The translations under genes were made by a program, and so were the position numbers. The notes beneath the pieces are model-generated. The model was given only the letters and a program-made list of their open reading frames with translations. It searched no databases and was not told the DNA's origin. From contig CP010426.1 in NCBI GenBank assembly GCA_000830315.1, forward strand, positions 281,933 to 345,932: a stretch of DNA of 64,000 bases, in the 5' to 3' direction. Shown here piece by piece: positions 23,403 to 32,445 of this stretch (its first letter is position 1; every line of letters starts with the position of its first letter). Source of the stretch: an archaeon GW2011_AR20. GTDB taxonomy: Archaea > Nanobdellota > Nanobdellia > SCGC-AAA011-G17 > GW2011-AR20.

Positions 23403-24199
23403 ACTTAGTTAATTTAGAAGGCAAAAAAGTAAAAGAAATTAATCTTCCTAGCCAGTTCAATGAAGAATATCACCCCAATTTAATTTGGAGAGCCTTCTTA
23501 ACCATACAAGGAAATAAGAGACAGCCTTATGGTACAAATCCAGATGCTGGAATGAACTACTCGGCTAAACTTTCGCGTAGAAGAAGAGATTACAAAGGAA
23601 GTTATGGCCATGGAATCTCCCGTGTGCCGAGAAAAGTGTTATGGCGTCGAGGAACACAATTTGGCTGGGTTGGTGCAGAAGCCCCCGGAACAGTCGGAGG
23701 AAGAAGAGCCCATCCGCCAAAATCTACCAAGATATGGGATAAAAAAATCAATTTAAAAGAAAGAAAGAAAGCAATCAGAAGCGCATTGGCTGCAACCTTG
23801 GACAAAAATTTAGTTATATTAAGAAATCATCAACTGCCAAGCATTTATCCTTTAGCAGTTGAGAATAAATTTGAAGATTTGTCAAAAACAAAAGACGTTA
23901 TAAGGACATTAGAGAGCCTTGGATTTAAAAAAGAGTTAGAGAGATTAGAAATTAAAAAAGTAAGATCTGGACGAGGAAAGAACCGAGGAAGAAGGTATAA
24001 AACCAAAACAGGACCTTTAATAATCGTTTCAAATAAATGCAAGTTGGTTAATGCGGGAAAAAATATCCCCGGAATAAATGTAATTCCCGTTAATTTGGTT
24101 AATGTTGAATTGCTTGCCCCGGGTTCTCATGCAGGCAGGTTGACAATTTATACAGAAGGCGCTTTAGAAAGATTAGAGAAGGAGAATCTGTTTAAGTAA
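23399..24199 (+). CDS. rpl4: Ribosomal protein uL4
   Basis: A 266-residue 50S protein of archaeal/eukaryal type. The internal loop region is visible as the Arg/Gly-rich [21 protein letters not shown] and the GGRRAHPP motif, which line the exit tunnel. The C-terminal half has [16 protein letters not shown] basic patches. In bacteria L4 controls its own operon through a leader RNA. Whether it does here is unknown, but the leader at 22376 makes the question worth asking. Confidence 0.98.
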   Translation: MNLVNLEGKKVKEINLPSQFNEEYHPNLIWRAFLTIQGNKRQPYGTNPDAGMNYSAKLSRRRRDYKGSYGHGISRVPRKVLWRRGTQFGWVGAEAPGTVGGRRAHPPKSTKIWDKKINLKERKKAIRSALAATLDKNLVILRNHQLPSIYPLAVENKFEDLSKTKDVIRTLESLGFKKELERLEIKKVRSGRGKNRGRRYKTKTGPLIIVSNKCKLVNAGKNIPGINVIPVNLVNVELLAPGSHAGRLTIYTEGALERLEKENLFK

Positions 24200-24200
24200 A

Positions 24201-24452
24201 ATGCAAATAATAAAATATCCAATATCAACTGAAAAAGCAGTTCGCTTAATGGAGTTAGACAATAAGTTAACTTTTATAGTCGAGAGAAAGGCAACTAAAA
24301 ATGATATTAAAAAAGAAATTGAAAAAATGTTTAATGTTAAAGTCACAAAAGTTAATACTTTAATTACATCATTGGGGATGAAAAAAGCCTATATTAAATT
24401 ATCAAAAGAAACGCCTGCAATCGACATTGCGACTAGATTAGGATTAATGTAA
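24201..24452 (+). CDS. rpl23: Ribosomal protein uL23
   Basis: An 83-residue protein at the exit-tunnel rim, the docking site for SRP and the translocon. It has the family pattern [13 protein letters not shown]...[31 protein letters not shown]. It is the usual archaeal length and is separated from L4 and L2 by 1 nt each. Confidence 0.97.
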   Translation: MQIIKYPISTEKAVRLMELDNKLTFIVERKATKNDIKKEIEKMFNVKVTKVNTLITSLGMKKAYIKLSKETPAIDIATRLGLM

Positions 24453-24453
24453 A

Positions 24454-25161
24454 ATGGGTAAGAGATTAGTAACACAACATCGCGGAAGAGGAGGTCCTAG
24501 ATACAGGGCTCCCAGTCACAGGTTCCATCATAAAATTGATTATCCTCAAAGCAAAGAAAAAATGAATGGCTATGTTGTAGAAATAATTAAGGATCCTGCA
24601 AGAACTGCTCCAACCGCAGTAATTGAATTTGAAAATAAAGCAAAGATAGCATTGCCTGCTCCGTTAAACATAAGAGAAGGCGATAATGTAAGCTATAATT
24701 CCGGAGAGATAAAGCCATTAACAATTTTACCCTTATCAGAGATTCCAGAGGGCACTGAAATATTTAATATTGAAAGCAATCCTGGGGACGGCGGAAAATT
24801 CTGCAGGGCAGCAGGGACAGCCGCAAAAGTAATTGCTAAATTTAAAGAATATATCTTGGTTGTTTTGCCTTCGAAAAAACAACGCAAGTTTAATCCGAGT
24901 TGTAAGGCAACAATAGGAATAATATCCGCATTAGGGAGATTAGAAAAACCAATCCTGAAAGCGGGAAAAATGCATCACATAATGAAAGCCCGCAATAAAC
25001 TTTATCCAAAGACTTCGGGTGTAGCAATGAATGCTGTAGATCATCCGTTTGGTTCAGGGCGTGGAAGACATGTTGGTAAACCAAAAACTCCTCCTAAGAA
25101 TGCTCCTCCAGGAAGAAATGTCGGATTAATAAGGGCTAGAAGAACAGGAAGCAAGAAATAA
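24454..25161 (+). CDS. rpl2: Ribosomal protein uL2
   Basis: A 235-residue protein needed for subunit association and peptidyl transfer. The N-terminal RGRGGPRYRAPSHRF and the C-terminal GVAMNAVDHPFGSGRGRHVGKP are diagnostic. The latter includes the universally conserved His near the active centre. Archaeal type and length, with 1-nt gaps to its neighbours. Confidence 0.98.
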   Translation: MGKRLVTQHRGRGGPRYRAPSHRFHHKIDYPQSKEKMNGYVVEIIKDPARTAPTAVIEFENKAKIALPAPLNIREGDNVSYNSGEIKPLTILPLSEIPEGTEIFNIESNPGDGGKFCRAAGTAAKVIAKFKEYILVVLPSKKQRKFNPSCKATIGIISALGRLEKPILKAGKMHHIMKARNKLYPKTSGVAMNAVDHPFGSGRGRHVGKPKTPPKNAPPGRNVGLIRARRTGSKK

Positions 25162-25162
25162 A

Positions 25163-25558
25163 ATGGCAAAAATTTTTACTTACAGGGGAAAAACAATAGA
25201 AGAACTGAAGAAGCTTGACTTAAATGAATTTATAAAAATAATTCCTTCAAGGCAAAGAAGATCATTGAAAAAAGGATTTACAGAAGAACAAAAGAAATTC
25301 TTGATGAAGATAGATAAAACCCTAAAAGGTGAATATAAAAAACCCCTAAGAACGCATTGTCGCGATTTAGTTGTTTTACCCAAGATGGTTAATCTTACTA
25401 TTCATGTTCATAATGGAAATAAATTCGTCCCGGTTATGATATCCCCGGAAGCAGTTGGAATGTTCCTTGGAGAATTATCATTAACAAGACAAAAAGTTGA
25501 ACACTCGGCACCGGGTATCGGAGCTACAAGATCCAGTGCTGCTGTGTCTGTGAAATAA
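25163..25558 (+). CDS. rps19: Ribosomal protein uS19
   Basis: A 131-residue small-subunit head protein. It has an archaeal N-terminal extension (TYRGKTIEELKKLDLNEFIKIIPSRQRRSLKKG) followed by the conserved core (RTHCRDLVVLPKMVNLTIHVHNGNKFVPVMI) and GEFSLTR-like GELSLTRQKVEHSAPGIGATRSS. Its position between L2 and L22 is standard. Confidence 0.97.
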   Translation: MAKIFTYRGKTIEELKKLDLNEFIKIIPSRQRRSLKKGFTEEQKKFLMKIDKTLKGEYKKPLRTHCRDLVVLPKMVNLTIHVHNGNKFVPVMISPEAVGMFLGELSLTRQKVEHSAPGIGATRSSAAVSVK

Positions 25559-25560
25559 AG

Positions 25561-25971
25561 ATGGAAGCTGTAATTAACGCAAAAAATCTCGAAATCTCAA
25601 CTAAGAAAAGTATTGAGATCGCAAATTTTATTAGAAAAAAAAATATCGAGCAGGCTAAAAAAACATTGCAAAGGGTTATTGAAATGAAACAGGCAGTTCC
25701 ATACAAACGCCATAATAAGGATATTCCTCACAGATCGGGGATTATGGCAGGGCGTTATCCAATCAAAACATGCAAGACAATCCTACAGTTATTAAATAGT
25801 GTGAGGGCAAATGCACAGAATAAAGGCATGTCAAGTAATTTGATCATTTCAGAAATAATAGCTAATCAGGGCAATAAGCAGATGCATTATGGCAGGCATC
25901 GAGGTAAAATGAAGAGAACTCATTTAAAAATAGTTGTTAAGGAAATGGAAAAGAAGGAAACTAAAAAATGA
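25561..25971 (+). CDS. rpl22: Ribosomal protein uL22
   Basis: A 136-residue exit-tunnel protein. It shows AKNLEISTKKSIEIANFIR at the N-terminus, the conserved VPYKRHNKDIPHR block and the C-terminal beta hairpin with HYGRHRGKMKRTHLKIVV. The end overlaps the S3 ATG by 4 nt. Length is typical for archaea. Confidence 0.97.
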   Translation: MEAVINAKNLEISTKKSIEIANFIRKKNIEQAKKTLQRVIEMKQAVPYKRHNKDIPHRSGIMAGRYPIKTCKTILQLLNSVRANAQNKGMSSNLIISEIIANQGNKQMHYGRHRGKMKRTHLKIVVKEMEKKETKK

Positions 25972-26693
25972 TTGAGAAACAGATAGTTGCAAAAAACTTG
26001 CGCGAATATTTGATTCAGGAGCATGTGAAGAAATATCTTCCAAGAGGAAGCTACAGCAAAATTGATTTAAAGAAAACCCCTTTGGGAGAAAAAATAATTG
26101 TTCATACCGCAATGCCTGGTTTAGTTGTTGGAAGGAAAGGGGAGAATATCTCCGAATTAACCAGGATACTTAAGACAGTATTTAAAATGGAAAATCCCCA
26201 AGTGGAAGTTTCCGAAATTGAAAATGTTAATCTTGACCCGATGGCAGTTGCACAGAGGATTGCTTCTTATTTCGAACGTTTTGGTCCAAAAAGATTCAAA
26301 CTAATTGGATACAAGGAACTACAGAATATTATTGATGCGGGTGCAATAGGTGCAGAAATTGTCATTTCAGGAAGGGGGGTCCCTGGAGCAAGAGCAAAAA
26401 GCTGGCGTTTCCAAGTCGGACATTTAAAAAAATCAGGAAATATCTCAGAGAATTATACTAGGAAAGCGATAAGCGTGGCAAACTTGAAATCGGGGACCAT
26501 AGGAATAAAAGTCAACATATTAACACCCGATGTTGTAATGCCTGATGAAGTCAGAATAAAACAAATTGCTCCAATTATAATTGTTGGAGAAGTTAAAGAA
26601 GAAAAGAAAGAAATAAAGGAAGTAAAAGAAAAGAAACCAAGAAAGAAAAGAGTAAAGAAAGATGAAGAAAATAGAACTGAAACAAATGAGTAA
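25968..26693 (+). CDS. rps3: Ribosomal protein uS3
   Basis: A 241-residue small-subunit protein at the mRNA entry channel. The type-2 KH domain contains VVGRKGENISELTRILK (about 48-64). The C-terminal domain has GRGVPGARAKSWRFQVGHLKKSG. The last 40 residues or so are a Lys/Glu-rich tail. L29 starts within its last 32 bases. Confidence 0.98.
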   Translation: MIEKQIVAKNLREYLIQEHVKKYLPRGSYSKIDLKKTPLGEKIIVHTAMPGLVVGRKGENISELTRILKTVFKMENPQVEVSEIENVNLDPMAVAQRIASYFERFGPKRFKLIGYKELQNIIDAGAIGAEIVISGRGVPGARAKSWRFQVGHLKKSGNISENYTRKAISVANLKSGTIGIKVNILTPDVVMPDEVRIKQIAPIIIVGEVKEEKKEIKEVKEKKPRKKRVKKDEENRTETNE

Positions 26694-26877
26694 AGATCAG
26701 CTAATGGAAAAATTAGTTGATTTAAGGAAGGATTTAATGAGGTTAAATACCCAGAGGGCGACAAAGACAGTTCCCGAGAATCCCGCAAATATCAAAAATT
26801 TACGGAGAAATGTTGCTAGAGTATTAACATTTATGAAACAAAAGAACAGCATGGAGGTAAAAACTGAAAAGAAATGA
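26662..26877 (+). CDS. rpl29: Ribosomal protein uL29
   Basis: A 71-residue two-helix protein near the exit tunnel. The family pattern is MSKDQLMEKLVDLRKDLMRLNTQRATKTVPENPANIKNLRRNVARVLTF (shown here only to mark residues about 9-57). I keep the upstream ATG because archaeal L29 has about eight residues before the MS motif. That ATG lies inside S3, giving a 32-bp overlap and probable translational coupling. Confidence 0.94.
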   Translation: MKKIELKQMSKDQLMEKLVDLRKDLMRLNTQRATKTVPENPANIKNLRRNVARVLTFMKQKNSMEVKTEKK

Positions 26878-27185
26878 GCCAAATATGTCCCAAGTGCGGA
26901 CTTACAAAGGACCTGTGCGTTTGTGAAACCATTGCTCTTGAATCACAGATTGTTAAAATAAAAACTGTGAAGAGAAGGTTCGGCAAACTGACGACTTTGA
27001 TCGAGGGTATTGATGAAAAATCAGTAAACTTGAAAGAAATCGCGAAGAAGCTTAAGGAAAAGTTTGCCTGTGGCGGAACAGTGAAAGATGGGGTAATAGA
27101 ACTCCAGGGAAACCATACAACACAAGCAAAACAAGAGCTAGTAAAAATAGGTTTTGATGAAGACAGCATTAAAGTATCAAGTTGA
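26874..27185 (+). CDS. Translation initiation factor aIF1 (SUI1)
   Basis: The SUI1-family factor that checks start-codon selection on the small subunit. It is 103 residues long. An N-terminal CPKCGLTKDLCVC zinc-finger-like motif (about 5-17) precedes the SUI1 fold (KRRFGKLTTLIEGID, FACGGTVKDGVIELQGNH). This position between L29 and the RNase P protein is conserved in archaea. Its ATG overlaps the L29 stop. Confidence 0.95.
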   Translation: MSQICPKCGLTKDLCVCETIALESQIVKIKTVKRRFGKLTTLIEGIDEKSVNLKEIAKKLKEKFACGGTVKDGVIELQGNHTTQAKQELVKIGFDEDSIKVSS

Positions 27186-27370
27186 AACAAAAACAAATCA
27201 TAGGAAAACTGATTGGAAAGTTTATCAAAGTAACAAATGCAAAAAATAAAACTTTGGTGAATTTACAAGGCAGAATAATAGATGAAACAAGAAATACAAT
27301 AACAATTCAAACAGATAAAAAACAAGTCAAACTCATAAAATCACAAGTAAAAATCAAAAATGAAAACTAA
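27182..27370 (+). CDS. rnp1: RNase P protein component 1 (Rpp29/Pop4), short form
   Basis: A 62-residue Sm-like protein, homologue of human Rpp29, which binds RNase P RNA with Rpp21. The core is LIGKFIKVTNAKNKTLVNLQGRIIDETRNTI plus a closing strand. Archaeal homologues are usually 90 residues or more, so the flanking helices are missing here. Translation starts at a TTG overlapping the aIF1 stop, and the end overlaps S17 by 11 nt. The identification depends partly on the conserved gene order. Confidence 0.85.
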   Translation: MKQKQIIGKLIGKFIKVTNAKNKTLVNLQGRIIDETRNTITIQTDKKQVKLIKSQVKIKNEN

Positions 27371-27689
27371 AACAATAGGAATTGAAGTTGAATTACCCAA
27401 GCAAGAGTGTAATGATTATCATTGCCCCTTTCATGGAACCTTGAAAGTTCATGGAAGAATTTTTAGTGGTAATATAACAAAGGTCGATGTGAATAAATCA
27501 GCAACGATCGAATTTGTTAATTTTTACTACATTCCAAAATATGAGAGATATGAGAAAAGAATAACCAGATTGAAGGTTCATAATCCACCCTGCTTAAGCG
27601 CCAAGATTGGAGATCATGTTAAAATTATGGAATCCAAACCGATCTCAAAAACGAAAAACTTTGTTATAATAGAGGTAATGAAAAAATGA
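27360..27689 (+). CDS. rps17: Ribosomal protein uS17
   Basis: A 109-residue primary 16S rRNA-binding protein with an OB fold. It contains DYHCPFHGTLKVHGRIFSG and the conserved RYEKRITRLKVHNPPCLSAKIGDHVKI segment. The archaeal N-terminal extension is present. The start lies within the end of the Rpp29 gene. Confidence 0.97.
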   Translation: MKTKTIGIEVELPKQECNDYHCPFHGTLKVHGRIFSGNITKVDVNKSATIEFVNFYYIPKYERYEKRITRLKVHNPPCLSAKIGDHVKIMESKPISKTKNFVIIEVMKK

Positions 27690-28087
27690 AATCGGTTGGC
27701 TCACGCATAACCAAAGGATTGCCTTTTGGAGCAAGAATAGGAGTTTGTGATAATTCAGGAGCCAAAACAATCAGAATATTCGCTGTTAAAGGACACAAGA
27801 CAAAAAAGGGAAGATATCCTGCTGCAGGCATAGGCGATTTAGTTTATGCTTCAATTGTTAGGGGACGTCCTGGAATGAAAAAAGAAACTGTTTTGGCAAT
27901 AGTAGTAAGGCAAAGAAAGGAATATAGGCGTGAATCAGGTGAGAGAATAAAATTTGAAGATAATGCCGCGGTTATATTAAAAGATGATAAAGGAAATCCA
28001 AAAGGCACGATATTTAAGGGTCCTATAGCAAAAGAAGCCGCCCTAAGATGGCCCGGCATCGCGAAAGTGGCTTCAATAGTGGTATAA
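27686..28087 (+). CDS. rpl14: Ribosomal protein uL14
   Basis: A 133-residue intersubunit-bridge protein. The motifs GARIGVCDNSGAKTIRIFAVKG and VRQRKEYRRESGERIKFEDNAAVI are typical. It keeps the long archaeal N-terminal segment. The ATG overlaps the S17 stop by 4 nt. Confidence 0.98.
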   Translation: MKSVGSRITKGLPFGARIGVCDNSGAKTIRIFAVKGHKTKKGRYPAAGIGDLVYASIVRGRPGMKKETVLAIVVRQRKEYRRESGERIKFEDNAAVILKDDKGNPKGTIFKGPIAKEAALRWPGIAKVASIVV

Positions 28088-28089
28088 AA

Positions 28090-28476
28090 ATGGAAAAATT
28101 ATTTTCAAAACATTGGTTATCTAGCAAACAACCTAGAAAGCAAAGGAAATATTTGTATAATGCTCCCTTACATTTAAGGAGGAGATTTTTAAATGCATTG
28201 CTTTCAAAGGAACTGAGAAAAAAAATTGGGAGAAGAAGTTTGTCAATTATTAAGGATGATGAAGTAAAAATAATGAGGGGGCAATATAAGGGTAAGACTG
28301 GAAAAGTAATGAGAATAAACACGAAAAAAACGAGGGTGTATGTTGATCAGGCATATAGACTAAAATTGGACGGAAACAAAAGTTACTATCCAATCCACCC
28401 ATCTAATGTAATGATAACAAGTCTTAATCTGAAAGATAAAAAGAGAATAAGCTTGAATAAGGAAGAGAAAAAGTAA
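28090..28476 (+). CDS. rpl24: Ribosomal protein uL24
   Basis: A 128-residue early-assembly protein with a KOW motif (DDEVKIMRGQYKGKTGKVMRI). I start it at the ATG at 28090 (MEKLFSKHWLSSKQPRKQRK), the normal archaeal beginning. An in-frame ATG at 28048 would lie inside L14. The gap to L14 is 2 nt, and S4e follows 1 nt after its stop. Confidence 0.96.
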   Translation: MEKLFSKHWLSSKQPRKQRKYLYNAPLHLRRRFLNALLSKELRKKIGRRSLSIIKDDEVKIMRGQYKGKTGKVMRINTKKTRVYVDQAYRLKLDGNKSYYPIHPSNVMITSLNLKDKKRISLNKEEKK

Positions 28477-28477
28477 A

Positions 28478-29176
28478 ATGGCAAAAAGACACTTATTTGC
28501 ATTGAATGCTCCGGTAAACTGGCCGATAAAAAGGAAAGAACAAAAATGGGTAATCAGACCAAGTCCAGGTCCCCATCCATTAAAAAGATGCCTTCCTTTA
28601 AATTTACTATTTACAGGAATATTGGATTACGCAAGAACATCAAGAGAAGTGAGAAAAATATTGCATGATGGAGAAATTTTTGTAGATGGAAGAAGTGTAA
28701 AAAATCAAAAATTCCCTGTTGGGGTAATGGATCATATTGGGATAAAAAGCAAAAATGAAAATTTCAGGTTATTCATAAACTCAAAAAATAAGTATATCTT
28801 AAAACCAATAAGCAAAGATGAATCAAAGTTGAAGTTATGCAAGATTATAAACAAAAAAACACTTAAGAAAGGAACTACCCAGTTGAATCTTTATGACGGT
28901 AAAAATGTAATTGTAGATAAAGATAGTTATAAAACAGGAGACACGGTTGTAATTGATTTAGAAAATAATAAAATCGTTTCTCACCTAAAACTGGAAAAAG
29001 GAGTTTATGTTTATCTGATGGGGGGAAAGTATATTGGTAACGTTGGCAGGGTTGAAAAAATAACAGAGAGAAAAAACCTGCAACCGGCTAAAATTTCAAT
29101 CAACTCAGACAATAAAAATATTGAAACACTTAAAGAATATGCATTTGTGATAAATCAGGATACTTTGAAGGTATAA
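28478..29176 (+). CDS. rps4e: Ribosomal protein eS4
   Basis: A 232-residue archaeal/eukaryal small-subunit protein. It starts with AKRHLFALNAPVNWPIKRKEQKWVIRPSPGPH, the family hallmark (residues about 2-33). An S4-type RNA-binding region (YARTSREVRKILHDGEIFVDGRSV) and a KOW-like GGKYIGNVGRVEKI follow. It is located between L24 and L5 as in most archaea. Confidence 0.97.
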   Translation: MAKRHLFALNAPVNWPIKRKEQKWVIRPSPGPHPLKRCLPLNLLFTGILDYARTSREVRKILHDGEIFVDGRSVKNQKFPVGVMDHIGIKSKNENFRLFINSKNKYILKPISKDESKLKLCKIINKKTLKKGTTQLNLYDGKNVIVDKDSYKTGDTVVIDLENNKIVSHLKLEKGVYVYLMGGKYIGNVGRVEKITERKNLQPAKISINSDNKNIETLKEYAFVINQDTLKV

Positions 29177-29177
29177 A

Positions 29178-29705
29178 ATGGAACAAAATTTAATGAAACA
29201 AATAAGAATCGAAAAAATAACCTTAAACATGGGTGTCGGTGAATCCGGAGATAAATTAAGCAAAGCCATGAAGATTTTAGAGAAAATAACAAACTCAAAA
29301 CCAATCCAAACTATAACCATGGAAAGGATTCCTGCATGGGGTGTAAGGCCTAAATTACCTATTGGATGTAAGGTAACCTTGCGAGGAAAAAAAGCAGAAG
29401 AAGTGCTGTCCAGATTATTTAAAGCCCTAGATAATAAGATTGATGAAAGAAAGTTCGATAAGTCCGGCAATTTTTCATTTGGAATTCACGAGTACATCGA
29501 CATCCCGGGAGTAGAGTATGACCCTGTTATCGGGATTATTGGTTTAGAAATTGCAATTACCTTAGAAAGACCAGGTTATAGAATAAAGAGACGCAGATTA
29601 AGGACAAGAAAGATAACTTCAAAACATCTTATTAAGAAAGAAGAAGCTAAAAATTTTATTAAAAATAAATTTGGAGTAGATATTGTTTCGGGAGAAATAG
29701 AATGA
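29178..29705 (+). CDS. rpl5: Ribosomal protein uL5
   Basis: A 175-residue protein that binds 5S rRNA and contacts the P-site tRNA. The signatures are [21 protein letters not shown] and [20 protein letters not shown]. Length is typical for archaea. It overlaps S14 by 4 nt. Confidence 0.97.
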   Translation: MEQNLMKQIRIEKITLNMGVGESGDKLSKAMKILEKITNSKPIQTITMERIPAWGVRPKLPIGCKVTLRGKKAEEVLSRLFKALDNKIDERKFDKSGNFSFGIHEYIDIPGVEYDPVIGIIGLEIAITLERPGYRIKRRRLRTRKITSKHLIKKEEAKNFIKNKFGVDIVSGEIE

Positions 29706-29932
29706 GTTATAGCAATTGGGAAAAAGCATTGAAGCAATTAGAAGTAAAACCGTCTAAATTAAAGAAGTTTGTTAAACATAACTCTCCCAAAAACAGAACT
29801 TTTGGAATAGCTGTTAGAAGGTGCATGTTGTGCGGCAGAATTGGAGGACATATACGCTCATATAATCTTCATCTTTGCAGACAATGTTTTAGATTAAATG
29901 CAAAGAAAATGGGCTTCAAAAAATACTCGTAA
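29702..29932 (+). CDS. rps14: Ribosomal protein uS14, zinc-binding form
   Basis: A 76-residue small-subunit head protein. The zinc site CMLCGRIGG...CRQCF keeps all four cysteines (C+ form). It is slightly longer than the usual 50-60 residues because of an N-terminal extension ([19 protein letters not shown]). The ATG overlaps the L5 stop. Confidence 0.95.
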   Translation: MSYSNWEKALKQLEVKPSKLKKFVKHNSPKNRTFGIAVRRCMLCGRIGGHIRSYNLHLCRQCFRLNAKKMGFKKYS

Positions 29933-29933
29933 A

Positions 29934-30326
29934 ATGGCAATGAACGATCCATTATCAAATGTACTTTCACATTTATATAATTGTGAGAAGATTTCTAGAA
30001 CAGAGTGTATAGCAAAACCAGTATCAAAATTAATTGTGAATGTTTTAACCATTATGAAGAATCATGGCTACATCGGCGATTTTAATATAATAAATAACGG
30101 TCGTGGCGGATTAGTTCAGATAAATCTTCTTGGAAACATAAACAGATGTGGCACAATAAAACCAAGATTTTCATTTACATTAAATGACTTAGAGAAATTT
30201 GAAAAAAGGTTCTTGCCGGCGAAAGATTTTGGTCTTCTTATTGTTTCAACATCAAAGGGATTAATGACACATTCGCAGGCCATAGAAAAGAAAGTCGGGG
30301 GGAGATTAATAGCATATGTCTACTGA
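29934..30326 (+). CDS. rps8: Ribosomal protein uS8
   Basis: A 130-residue primary 16S rRNA-binding protein beginning MAMNDPLSNVLSHLYNCEKI. The C-terminal STSKGLMTHSQAIEKKVGGRLIAYVY is diagnostic. The longer frame from 29898 overlaps S14, so I use the ATG at 29934, 1 nt after the S14 stop. The end overlaps L6 by 11 nt. Confidence 0.97.
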   Translation: MAMNDPLSNVLSHLYNCEKISRTECIAKPVSKLIVNVLTIMKNHGYIGDFNIINNGRGGLVQINLLGNINRCGTIKPRFSFTLNDLEKFEKRFLPAKDFGLLIVSTSKGLMTHSQAIEKKVGGRLIAYVY

Positions 30327-30870
30327 AAAGATTAAGAAAACAGCATTTAAGGAAGAAATTATTATCCCGGAGAATGTTGAGTTAAATATGGAGGGATCAT
30401 TAATGATTGTTAAAGGCCCTCAAGGCAGCAATGAAAGAAGATTATCCGATCCAAAAATTAAAATTAAAAAAGAGGACAATAAATTAATCCTTACCTCAAT
30501 GAGGTATACAAAGAAAGAAAAAAGGATATTAAAGACAATTAAGTCACATTTGAATAATCTGATTAAAGGTGTTATCAATCAATATATTTATACATTAAAA
30601 ATTTGTTCTGGGCATTTTCCAATGAATGTTTCGGTTTCTAATAATAAAGTTATAATTAAGAATTTTTTTGCTGAAAAAATACCAAGAGAAGCTAAGATAC
30701 TGCCAAATGTTGAAGTAAAAATCAATGGAGATATTATTACTGTAAAGAGTGTTGACCTTGAGTTGGCAGGACAAACTGCATCAAACATAGAACAGGCTTG
30801 TAGAATTACCAATAGGGACAGGCGTATCTTTATGGATGGGATCTATATAACCTCAAAGGCTGAAAAATAA
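30316..30870 (+). CDS. rpl6: Ribosomal protein uL6
   Basis: A 184-residue protein made of two similar alpha/beta domains near the factor-binding centre. The second domain carries LELAGQTASNIEQACRITNRDRRIFMDGIY in the usual place (residues about 148-177). The start lies inside the S8 end. Gene order S8-L6-L32e is that of archaea. Confidence 0.96.
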   Translation: MSTEKIKKTAFKEEIIIPENVELNMEGSLMIVKGPQGSNERRLSDPKIKIKKEDNKLILTSMRYTKKEKRILKTIKSHLNNLIKGVINQYIYTLKICSGHFPMNVSVSNNKVIIKNFFAEKIPREAKILPNVEVKINGDIITVKSVDLELAGQTASNIEQACRITNRDRRIFMDGIYITSKAEK

Positions 30871-30871
30871 A

Positions 30872-31411
30872 ATGGAAGGCGTAATAAATACAAGAAAGAA
30901 AATTAAATTTAATAGATATAAATCTGTTAATCAAGTTAAGCTAAAGAACCGCTGGCGTAAGCCAAAAGGAATGCATAATAAAGTAAGGCTGAAGAAAAAA
31001 GGTCATGTGCCGAAAGTTTCTATAGGATACGGAACAAAGAAAAAATTAAGGAATTTTTATAATTCTACGGTAGATTATCAGATGATAAACAGCTTGAACG
31101 ATTTAAATAACATGAACAAAAAAACCATTTTAATCTCTAGATCTATTGGTCTAAGGAAGAGAATCGAGATATTAAAGAAGGCCAAGGAATTAGGCCTGAA
31201 TGTTATTAAGGTTAAGGATATTGAATCTTTCTTGAAAACTATTCAGGAGAAACTGATTCAACATAAACAGGTTAAGGAGAAGAAAGAAAAGAAGAAGGAA
31301 GAATATCATAAAAAAGCCGAAGAAAAAGCTAAAGGCACGAAAGAGCTTACTCCGGAAGAAAAAGTCGAACATGAGAAAGAGGAGAAGAAAAAATTATTAG
31401 AAGGAAAATAA
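30872..31411 (+). CDS. rpl32e: Ribosomal protein eL32 with charged C-terminal tail
   Basis: A 179-residue protein. The first 125 residues are the conserved L32e core (FNRYKSVNQVKLKNRWRKPKG, VSIGYGTKKKLRN). The last 50 or so are almost entirely Lys and Glu, a coiled, low-complexity tail that is not part of the normal fold. A comparable tail is found on L31e in this genome. L19e starts 1 nt downstream. Confidence 0.95.
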   Translation: MEGVINTRKKIKFNRYKSVNQVKLKNRWRKPKGMHNKVRLKKKGHVPKVSIGYGTKKKLRNFYNSTVDYQMINSLNDLNNMNKKTILISRSIGLRKRIEILKKAKELGLNVIKVKDIESFLKTIQEKLIQHKQVKEKKEKKKEEYHKKAEEKAKGTKELTPEEKVEHEKEEKKKLLEGK

Positions 31412-31412
31412 A

Positions 31413-31871
31413 ATGAATTTAAAAGTCAAGAAAAGAATTGCGAAAGAATTGTTTCATGTCGGCGAAAAAAGGATTTGGATAGACCCGACTAGATCGAAAG
31501 AAGTAAAAGAAGCCATAACCAAGAAGGATATTAAAAGTTTGGTAAAGAAAGGAATAATTCTTGTGAAACAAGAGAAAAACCAATCAAGATTCAGGATAAG
31601 AAAATCAAAGATGCAAAAAAGCAAAGGCAGAGGGAGGGGAATCGGCTCAAGAAAAGGAGCAAGCAACGCAAGACTGAATAGAAAAATGCAATGGATTATC
31701 AAAATCAGAAATCAAAAGGATTTATTAAAATCGTTAAGGGACAGGTCTTTAATTTCAAGAAGAAATTATAGGATTCTTTACAGAAAAGCTAAGGGGGGTT
31801 TCTTTAGAAGCAGGAGACACATTCAAATTTATCTTCAAGAGCATAAATTGATGGAAAATGGCACTAAATAA
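31413..31871 (+). CDS. rpl19e: Ribosomal protein eL19
   Basis: A 152-residue archaeal/eukaryal 50S protein. It has the expected KRIAKELFHVGEKRIWIDP start, the GRGRGIGSRKGASNAR basic segment and a long C-terminal helix. It overlaps L18 by 14 nt. Confidence 0.96.
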   Translation: MNLKVKKRIAKELFHVGEKRIWIDPTRSKEVKEAITKKDIKSLVKKGIILVKQEKNQSRFRIRKSKMQKSKGRGRGIGSRKGASNARLNRKMQWIIKIRNQKDLLKSLRDRSLISRRNYRILYRKAKGGFFRSRRHIQIYLQEHKLMENGTK

Positions 31872-32445
31872 AAAATACACAGTTAAGTATAAAAGGAAGA
31901 AATTAGGACTGACCGATTATGTAGCCAGGCTTAAATTGCTCACATCGAGGAAAGTAAGACTCGTTGTCCGTAAGTCGCTTAATAATTTTACAGCCCAGTT
32001 AATTAGCTACGATTCTAAAGGCGATAGGGTGCTCAAAACAATCAAGGCAAAAAGTTTAAAAGAATATGGCTGGAAATATCATCTGGGAAATTTACCTTCT
32101 GCTTATTTAACAGGCTTAGTGATTGGATTAGAGGCAAAGAACTTAAAAATTAAAGAAGCTGTTTTAGATATTGGCTTGAGCGAATCACTAAAGGGATCTT
32201 CATTATACTCTCTCTTGAGGGGGGCATTGGACTCCGGATTAATTATTCCTCACAGTAAAGAGATATTGCCGAGTGAAGACAGGGTAAGCGGAAAACATAT
32301 TCAAGACCATTATAACCTATTATCTCAAGATATAAAAAATAAGCAATTTTCAAAGTATTTAAAAAACAACATTAACCCTGGAAATATAGTTAAAGATTTC
32401 CAAGAAGTGAAAAATAAAATATTAAACAAATACAAAAATGGCTAA
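31858..32445 (+). CDS. rpl18: Ribosomal protein uL18
   Basis: A 195-residue 5S rRNA-binding protein. It shows YTVKYKRKKLGLTDYVARLKLL, RLVVRKSLNNFTAQLI and a GALDSGLIIPHS segment typical of archaeal and eukaryal L18 (eukaryotic L5). It starts inside the L19e gene and overlaps S5 by 8 nt. Confidence 0.96.
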   Translation: MALNKKYTVKYKRKKLGLTDYVARLKLLTSRKVRLVVRKSLNNFTAQLISYDSKGDRVLKTIKAKSLKEYGWKYHLGNLPSAYLTGLVIGLEAKNLKIKEAVLDIGLSESLKGSSLYSLLRGALDSGLIIPHSKEILPSEDRVSGKHIQDHYNLLSQDIKNKQFSKYLKNNINPGNIVKDFQEVKNKILNKYKNG

